NCBI GenBank assembly: GCA_037349315.1
Contig: JBAIAC010000007.1
Span: 24,198,001 to 24,262,000, forward strand
Direction: 5' to 3'
Length of the DNA: 64,000 nucleotides
From: Chelydra serpentina
Taxonomy: Eukaryota > Chordata > Testudines > Chelydridae
Below are positions 12,375 through 64,000 of the stretch, in pieces (positions within the stretch are counted from its first letter, which is position 1; every line of letters starts with the position of its first letter). The notes beneath the pieces are model-generated. The model ran no database searches, was not told the DNA's origin, and saw only the letters and a list, made by a program, of their open reading frames with translations. The position numbers and the translations under genes were made by a program.

Positions 12375-12495
12375 GTCAGCTCTCCGGCCCCAGTTTAGCA
12401 AATTACTTTAAGCATATGAGTAGCCCCATTGGCTTCTTTGCAACTAATCATACGCTTAAAGTTAAGCATGTGCTTAAAAGGTTTGCAGAGTCAAA
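12375..12495. repeat. Old interspersed repeat ('taagcatgtgcttaa' type)
   Basis: Contains 'aagcatatgagtagccccattgg' and 'taaagttaagcatgtgcttaa'. A related inverted piece lies at 35290-35375. The family is unknown. Confidence 0.4.
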
Positions 12496-12974
12496 TCAGA
12501 CGGCTTAGTGCACTAAGTGAATTTTTTACTCAGACTGACGAAGAGTTTTCACTATTGAAACAATGCAAAAGTTGGTAGGACAGAATCCGTCATCTCATAC
12601 TCCAACCCAGAGGTAAGGTGCCAATATACTACTGAAAGCTCCAAAACACAAAGCTGAACTGCCACATCTCGCCTTGTCCTTTTACACAGTTTCCACAAAA
12701 AAAAATCAACCCAAGTGTACTCAATTTGCAGGCTGTTTGCAAACTTACATGAGTTTTCTGTTTGTAGGAAAACTCCAAACTTTGATGATTTTGCCTGGTT
12801 TCGCATTTCACTATCAGTATTTCACAGGGCTGCGCTTAACGCTATTCTCCAACCACAGCCTGATTTAGTTCTGAAGTGTATTTTGGTAAAATGGCCTTAG
12901 GGGGAGTTAATGGCGAAGCTAGTGTGCTGTGACCATTGCTTACTACACCAGTCATAATTGTCTCACTGTTTCCT

Positions 12975-13135
12975 AGTGTTCCTCCACATCTGTTTGTTAT
13001 ATCTACCAGTTGTTTCTCATCATATACTTTGGGGCAGGGACCAGCTTCTCTTTATATGTGTCTACAAAGCACCTAGCACAACGAGTCCTTGATCCACAGC
13101 TGGGGCATCTAGACCCTACCATAATACCAAGAGTA
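12975..13135 (+). repeat. L2/MIR-type LINE or SINE tail (tentative)
   Basis: 'tttggggcagggaccagcttctctttatatgtgtctacaaagcacctagcacaa' resembles the 3' tail of ancient L2/MIR-like elements. Similar antisense text ('tccctgccccaaagagctta') occurs at 56610-56640. Confidence 0.45.
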
Positions 13136-15855
13136 GTATTTCATTATTATTTAGACAATTGACCAGGATTGTTTTACAAAACAAAGTGGTTTTCTCATAT
13201 CTCTGATAATTATGTGCAACATTTTATTTTAAATGATAATTAAAATGCTTGTTCTCAACAAATGTTTATTGCTCTGTTTGTGGATCACCACCTTTTATGT
13301 TGCTGAGAGAATGGTCTTTTGGTTTTTTTAGGCCTCAGCACTTAATTTTACGCATTACATTAGTCTGGACTTCCCCAAGTTTTATCTGCTGCCCTCTTTG
13401 GAGATGATTGCATTTAATTTTATCTTTTCAATCTATTTTTGAGTTTTGCCTGGCTGACCAGCCCCTTCTGACATGGCCACCTTCAATTCATGCAGCCCCC
13501 ATGCCTAGAACCACCTTCCTGGCTCGACCTTCCTCCTCCTCAAGTTCCTTCTTGAAACACACTTCTTTAATAAAGTTTTGTATAAACAATAGCCATAAGC
13601 ATACAACAACCCCGTCCCCTGTCTTCCCTGGTGTAATGCTCAAGATGTGTGCACTTAACCTAGCCAAGCTGCAGCATAAATCTATTTTCTTCACCCTCCT
13701 CCTCTCCCTACATGCTATTCTGTTTGTCTTCTCATGGTGTACCTATCTTAGTAGTAGTACATTAATGTATTTATTGTGGGAGTGCACAGATGCCTGAATC
13801 AGGATCCCATTATGCTAGGAACCCCACTTCCTTCCCCTCCCCCCCCCCCCCCCCCCCCCCCCCACACACAAAAGAGATGGTTCCTGCTGGCAAAAGCTTA
13901 TCTAGAAGAAAATTTGAGCGCTGCCCCATGTATGAGACTGTCTGTTGAAATGTTGGCCTTCTAGTGGGGAGGAAAAATAGTTGTGTTCTACTGCAACACA
14001 GTGGCTGCTGTGAAGAACAGCAGGGAAATTTAAGTCTGGTCTAAGCTACTTAGTATTGGAATTATGATAAGGACTGCTAGAGGTGAAATCCAAGACCTCT
14101 CGTGGTAGGAAGTGTTAGACTAAATAAAACTGTCCCAGCAGTGCAAGACAGAGCCTTATAGCCTCTTGTAATGGAGACTAGACTACACAAAAATTGGCCT
14201 CCTAGCTCTGGAATTCCAGTACGGGTGTGTGTGTGTGTTCGTTCAAGATTTGCTCAGGTTGGGGAAGCTGGTTTCTCTACTATGAATAGATGAAATAGGC
14301 TAGCAAAAATCAGTCTCTCTTGATCCATAATATCTACAACTGGATTTATGTCTGAGAAGACAGGTCCCCAAAGAAATTTTTGTTTAATGATCATTCTGGA
14401 GGGAAAAGAGGTATTTGATGTGCATCAGTCTTGGAGGGTCTGATACACAAAGTTCAGGTAATGCCAAAGTTGGGAAATGTTTGGAGACAGTGTTCTAGTT
14501 TGGCTCATAGAAGAGAAAACAGGAGAAATTTAAATTTGGACCTGGATCTGGATCAGAGTTTTTGGACCCATTGTTCCATGTCAGGCTCATTTCTGAATTT
14601 GTTTTGAAGAATTCCTGAGCTTCCCTGAAAATGAGCCCTCTTATATTTAAGGGCATCCACTCTTCATTCAGAATTTTTCGTTTAACTATGGCATTATTTG
14701 TCTTGCCCAAGGAATTTACAATCTAAAAACATAACTGTTATAGAATTGGTTGGGAAGTTTTCAGCTAATAATTTTTATCAAAAAATGCAGTCTGTTTTTG
14801 AAACAGGGTTGGTTTCAGTGAATCTCCCAACTTGAAGAAAAAGTATTAAAATTGTCTAAACCTTTTGCTTTGATGCTTTCTAAATGAAAAATTCCAGTTT
14901 TCCAATTCAAACTGATTTTGTTTTGAAATTAAATTAAGTAGACTGAAAAAATGTTTGGGGGGGAAAAAAGAAAAATATTCAAATGAGAAGCAAAATGTTT
15001 TGTAATTATCAAAACAAAACATTGACACAAACTGAACTCTTTTAATATTGATTCACTCCTCTCTTAGTGATCCCAATCTAACTGTAATTGTCATTCCTCA
15101 CCAGTGAGGAATTTTGCTTTCTTTAATTCAAGAGTCTCTTAGGGCAGAGTAAGGGGCTTTGAACAGGCAGAGAGAACAGAGTATCAGTTGAGACAGCCAT
15201 CATGTGGATCCAAGAGCAGAATTTTGTCCTAAGTTTTTAGCTCTCTTTGTCATGCAGTGTGTCTGTTTTAATTATAAAAGGAAAGAAACAGCTCCTGGCC
15301 TTGTGTGTTACAGGATAAGAACCAATGTGTAGATTAGCCTGTGCTCCCTGTTAACTCAGTAATATAGACATTAATTAAGACAAGCCTGTTGTCAATTATG
15401 TAAAAGGGGTGAACATAATGGCCCCATGCCAGTCAGGGATCTGCACTACAGTTCTCACTGGCAGGGATTTCTGAGAGCCCTATGCCTGCTGCTCATGGAA
15501 GCACGGAGCGAAGGGCTGCCACTCATCCATCTGAGGGGGCAGTTGGAAAGGCCAACTGCCATTCTTCAGAACCCTGAAGCTAATCCCGGGTTAAGGAACT
15601 GCTGATTGGCTGCTGCGGAAGATAGGCATGACAGCCCAGCCACGCAGATGGGGAAGCGATTGGTGAAGAGACCAGTGTGGGGTTGGGGAAAGAGAGGACT
15701 GGGTCTATTTTGCTTGCTGTTTTAGAGCAACACTCAGAGGAAATACAGTGTCTTGAATACACACAAAAAACAAGAATAAAGTGAGCCAAATGGGGACAGC
15801 ATAAAGAAGAAAAGATCAAGACATAAAAGGGAATTATCAAGAGTTGGGAAATCCT
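13136..15855. other. Non-coding; one poly-C tract, otherwise nothing recognised
   Basis: AT-rich sequence without a supported gene. It contains a poly-C run at about 13839-13863 and a short GT run near 14225. Confidence 0.4.
13839..13863 (+). repeat. Poly-C tract
   Basis: About 25 consecutive C followed by a short CA run. Homopolymer length is prone to sequencing error. Confidence 0.9.
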
Positions 15856-15864
15856 GATAGTTAA

Positions 15865-16080
15865 ATGCTTTATATTTTATATAACACCTTCTATCCCAGG
15901 GTCTCAAAGTGGTTTATAAATATTAGTTCTCACAATGCCCCTGTGAGTTCCCATTCTACAGCTGGGAAAACTGAGGCAGAGAGGCAAAGTGATTTGCCCA
16001 AGGTCAGACAGCTAGTTAGTGGCAAAAGTTAAACATAGACCCTAACTACCAGTTAGCACTGCCTGTTCTGCAGCATTCTC
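15865..16080 (+). repeat. MIR/CORE-SINE-like element
   Basis: Carries the classic pattern 'gggaaaactgaggcagagag', 'gatttgcccaaggtcagacagctagt'. This is the conserved CORE/MIR signature. Confidence 0.7.
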
Positions 16081-16134
16081 TCTAAAAGAGAAAATTGCAT
16101 TGTGGGACATTGCAGGATGGGTAGCGTAATCCAA

Positions 16135-16235
16135 ATTAAAAATAAAAGTATGGCACAGAGAAGCCAAGTGAGTTGCTCAAGGTCAGGCAAAAAGCCAGTG
16201 ACAGAGCAGGGAATAGAAGCCAAGAGTCTTGCACG
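16135..16235 (+). repeat. Second MIR/CORE-SINE-like fragment
   Basis: 'tggcacagagaagccaagtgagttgctcaaggtcaggca' repeats the signature of the preceding element 150 bp downstream. Confidence 0.55.
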
Positions 16236-16734
16236 TCTCTAGCATAATTTTTTGTGAAATGGCCTCAGTTTTATGTAGAACTGATATAAGATTCTCATAA
16301 TATATTTTTAGATTATAAAATGAGGGGGATTGTTTTATTTAAACAGATGGACTCGCTGGTTTTATACATTGCAGTTGGAGCAATTTTAAAGATGCCTAAT
16401 CTATCTTCAGGAATCACTTATAATGTGGAAGGCAAGTTGTCATGTAGCTCAATTAGGGGGCTTTCAGATATGTTAACTTACTGTTAGTCAGAATAGGAGG
16501 TGAATAGTTATGGACTCGCATTCAGAGATGTAAAGTGGTAATATTGAAACGATCAGTATCATATGCCCATGATGGCTTATGAAGCACTGTCTTGTATCAT
16601 GTGGCAAGGTATCATAACATTTTTATTCACATTGGACCAAACCATTCATCACTCACACTGGATGCCCAGATACTGACATAGGTGAGATGCTTTCTTCCAC
16701 CTTCAGCTTGCTAGAAGACTGCATATTCCTTTAA

Positions 16735-17040
16735 GATGAAGACTTGACAACAGCAATCCATGCATTTGTCACATCCAATCTAATTAATGTAATATTGCTC
16801 CTAGAGTTGAAGGTGGAAGTAATACAGAACCTCCAGCTTGTGGAGAATGAAGCAGCCTGTCTTTTCAGCAGAAGAAGCCATTGAGATCACACGACAGATT
16901 TCTGCATTCCCCTCTCCCTCCCAATTTGTTTTCAATGCCAATTTCTAGGCTTTAGCATTGTTCTACAAAGCCATCAATGGATCACAACCCAGCTTCAGTA
17001 CAAATACCTAGTTACCCACAACACTCTCAGAAAACTGTAT
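16735..17040 (+). mobile_element. Old LINE fragment (L2/CR1 superclade RT C-terminus)
   Basis: Broken reading yields VIQNLQLVENEAACLFSRR and, after a gap, FKALALFYKAINGSQPSF. These match the 'LQLVQNAAARLL...FK.L...YKALNG..P' pattern common near the end of L2/CR1-type ORF2. It is heavily decayed. Confidence 0.55.
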
Positions 17041-17524
17041 TCTGCTGGAAGAAGACAGATAATGCCCTGAACAATGGCTAGTGAGAGATTCCAAATAATG
17101 CCTGCTTGGTTGGGTTGTGAGTATTTCGTGGTGGTTCATTATGATAGGAAAGCTTTTGCAAAAAGATGCATCTGGCCGTATCCTTTCAAAGCAGTCAGAC
17201 TTTGGCTCAGTCCAGTAGCCTCTGGTATTTCATTTGAAATCCGTGCCCTTGGAGACTCTCTCACACTCACAGCCTAACCAAGCAGAGCTCCCAGAGTGGC
17301 AAAGAGTAGAACCCAATATGAATGTCCATTATGGGCAAAAATATGCAGATTTAATTGACCATGTTTATCATTCAGATACCCTTGTGGGGAGTATTGTAGA
17401 AATGCCAGACAAAAAGAGCACTGTAGAACTTTTTATAATTCCTACCTGAAAATCAGCAGGCACCCTGGAATTTATGTCAGGAACTAGAGCCTTAAAGATT
17501 GCTTTTAATAGTCACATGAGGTTA

Positions 17525-18176
17525 CTGGCGTTATAGTGGATTACAAACTAAATATGAGTCAACAATGTAATATTGTTGTAAAAAAAAAGTGAATATCATT
17601 CTGAGATGTATTATCAGGAGCCTTGTAAGCAAGATGGGAGAAGTAATTCTTCCACTCTACTCAGCACTGATACTCAACTGGAGTATTGTCCAATTCTGGG
17701 CACCACATTTTGGGAAAGATGTGAACATATTGAAGAAAGTCCAGAGGAGCGCAACAAAAATGATTAAAGGTCTAAGAGACATGATTTATGAGGAAAGACT
17801 GAAAAAACTGGGTTTGTTTAGTCAGGAAAAGAGAAGAATGAGGGGAGTCATGATAACAGTCTTCAAATATGTGAGGGGTTGTTATGAAGGGGTAGGTGAG
17901 AAATTGTTCTCCTTAACCACTGAGGACAGGACAAGTAATGGGCTTAAATTGCACCAAAGATTAGACATTAGGAATAACTTCCTGTCAGGGTAATTAAGCA
18001 CTCAAACACATTACCTTGGGAGGTTGTGGAATCTCCATCATTAGAGGTATTTAAGAACGTGTTGGACAAACACCTGTCAGGGCTGGTCTACGTTTACTTG
18101 GTCGTGCCTTAGCTCATCTGGACTAGCTGACCTATCAAGGTCCCTTCCAGTCCTATATTTCTATGATTCTATGGTC
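17525..18176 (+). mobile_element. CR1 LINE, 3' end of ORF2 plus 3' UTR
   Basis: The ORF at 17589-17993 encodes the CR1 ORF2 C-terminus (LILNWSIVQFWAPHFGKDVN, LKKVQRSATKMIKGL, RTSNGLKLHQ). The 3' UTR ends with the typical 'ctatgattctatg' octamer repeat. The copy is 5'-truncated, as usual for CR1, and ends 170 bp before the first recognised CATSPERB exon. Confidence 0.88.
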
Positions 18177-18346
18177 AGGTCCTGATAGATGAGTGTAATT
18201 TTTTCTATAATGTTCTTGCTAATTTTCCTTATACCTAGTACAAGTTAGTACATTACCTTTTTCCTTTCCAAAATTAGTATTTAGCTTTAACAGACATTTC
18301 TACAAAGGATATTTCAATGATTAAACTATATTTTTGTCTCCCTCAG

Positions 18347-62756
<44,410 letters not shown>

Positions 62757-64000
62757 GTAAGCAGACAAGTAGTGAGTAACATACTGGCTCCTACAATAGG
62801 ATCTTTCATTTAGCAGTTTTGATAAAGGGGGGGGGAAGAGCAGATGATTATACATTGAGAAAATTTACACTTATGTAGTGACCGGGTCATGTAGAATATC
62901 TTTGTTATAGGACTTTGCTATGAAACATTTTCAACATTTTATCAAAAATTTGTGAATATCTATTACCTGTTGACCCTCAGTCCTTGTGTAAAGTTCTCAT
63001 ACATGTCACTGTGAGTTCCACCTATGGAATGAGTATAGCTCAAGAGTCAACCTATCTATATAGTATATATAAAATAACATTACTTCCAAGTGCAATATTC
63101 CTTTTCACTTGTTTCTGTTCTCCATTACATCTCTGCCCTCAGTGTAATTTATTATTCATTATCAACACAGTTTATTTTCTAACTTCCTCAGGGCAGAGAC
63201 CTTGTTATCCTAGTTGTCTGTATGTGGGTCTACATGAGCATATTGCCTAAGAGGCATGAAAGATTAATGGAGATCAGAATGTAGGCTTTGGGACCGATTA
63301 ATATTAGTGTGAATGCCCCATAGGGAAGTGACACTGCCATGCCAGAGCATGGAAATCTTAGATTAATGATGGGAGAGTAACCCACCAGGTTTCACCTTGG
63401 GACTCACTTTTTTTTCCTTTCAGTGTTTGGTGTTGGGGCAAAGGCAATATTTGTCAGGTAAATGTAGAGCAACTCAAGAAAAAAAGTACCCATTTGTAAA
63501 GCTTTTCTTTTTATTCTTTCACTCCCCTTCCATTACTGTGGGCTCTTTCACAAGCATAAAAAAGCACATAAAAATAAAATCAGCACTCGTGAGATAATGA
63601 CTTGTCTACACAAGTTCATATGCTATGTACCCACATTAATTCTGTTAATCAGAACATCCCCTCTTTTATCATGTCATAATCCTTAACTCACCCCCTTCCC
63701 CCCAAATATCCTGGTTTAAAAAAAAAAAGGCCTTTACAGCATGACCAGAAAATTAACAGGTGTGGGTTGTGGTAGATTAAGTGGGAGAGTGAATTCCTGA
63801 GCCAAGGATGCCTTACAGAGCATGTCCTGCCATTCCCCACCCTTCCCCTTCCTATCTAAAACAGGTAGCTTGAGCACCCTGCTAATCACATCCATAGTCC
63901 TATTACATGTAGAGAGAGGCAACTGTTCTGGTAATTAAGCATATAAATGTATCACAATTGTGAGAAGTGACTGCAAGTTCATAAACTGTCACAATAAGCT
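62757..64000. other. CATSPERB intron, window end
   Basis: AT-rich sequence. I looked for a following CATSPERB exon and saw none. 63175-63245 ('tcctcagggcagagaccttgt') may be a LINE/SINE tail. Confidence 0.4.

Noticed and set aside
13839..13863. Biological significance of the poly-C run
   Set aside because: A homopolymer of this length is as likely to reflect assembly uncertainty as function.
15495..15600. Candidate first exon of CATSPERB (ATG with short ORF)
   Set aside because: No hydrophobic signal sequence, no good donor in the needed phase.

Overview
This window is vertebrate nuclear DNA. There are no operons or dense ORFs, and the only recognisable protein gene is split into short exons with GT/AG borders, separated by introns full of transposable elements. 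The repeat content (CR1 LINEs, a tRNA-derived SINE, a Penelope element, DIRS elements, solo LTRs, hAT and pogo-like MITEs) points to a non-avian reptile, most probably a turtle. The species assignment is inference from repeat style.

The gene, about 18.3-62.8 kb on the + strand, is CATSPERB, the beta auxiliary subunit of the sperm CatSper calcium channel. I can place 18 consecutive coding exons (2366 bp, 788 complete codons). Reading phase is continuous across all 17 junctions, there is no stop codon, and every intron is GT-AG. They cover roughly the N-terminal 70% of the protein, which is extracellular. The first exon (signal peptide) was not found, and the C-terminal part with the membrane anchor lies beyond the right edge.

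Positions 1-18.3 kb (5' flank or first intron) hold a Penelope-like element (about 345-2141), an unclassified composite repeat, a hAT MITE (6541-7045), a three-level nest of CR1, LTR and hAT (9013-11050), a tRNA-type SINE, CORE-SINE/MIR-like pieces and a CR1 that ends 170 bp before the first recognised exon.

The introns carry a near-perfect 104-bp-arm inverted repeat (18790-19047), a solo LTR (19088-19582), a recent RPS16 retrocopy fragment (about 21438), four DIRS-derived segments (about 29.85-32.17, 38.4-44.16, 54.3-56.23 and 56.65-57.35 kb), further solo LTRs (40070-42034, 59309-60463, 60872-61313), two pogo/Tigger-like MITEs with TA duplications, and more hAT MITEs. Many borders can be set exactly from target-site duplications, so an order of insertion can be read. 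No CRISPR, bacterial, rRNA or functional tRNA gene was seen. The unusual content lies in the mobile elements and the hairpin; the gene itself looks like an ordinary intact host gene.
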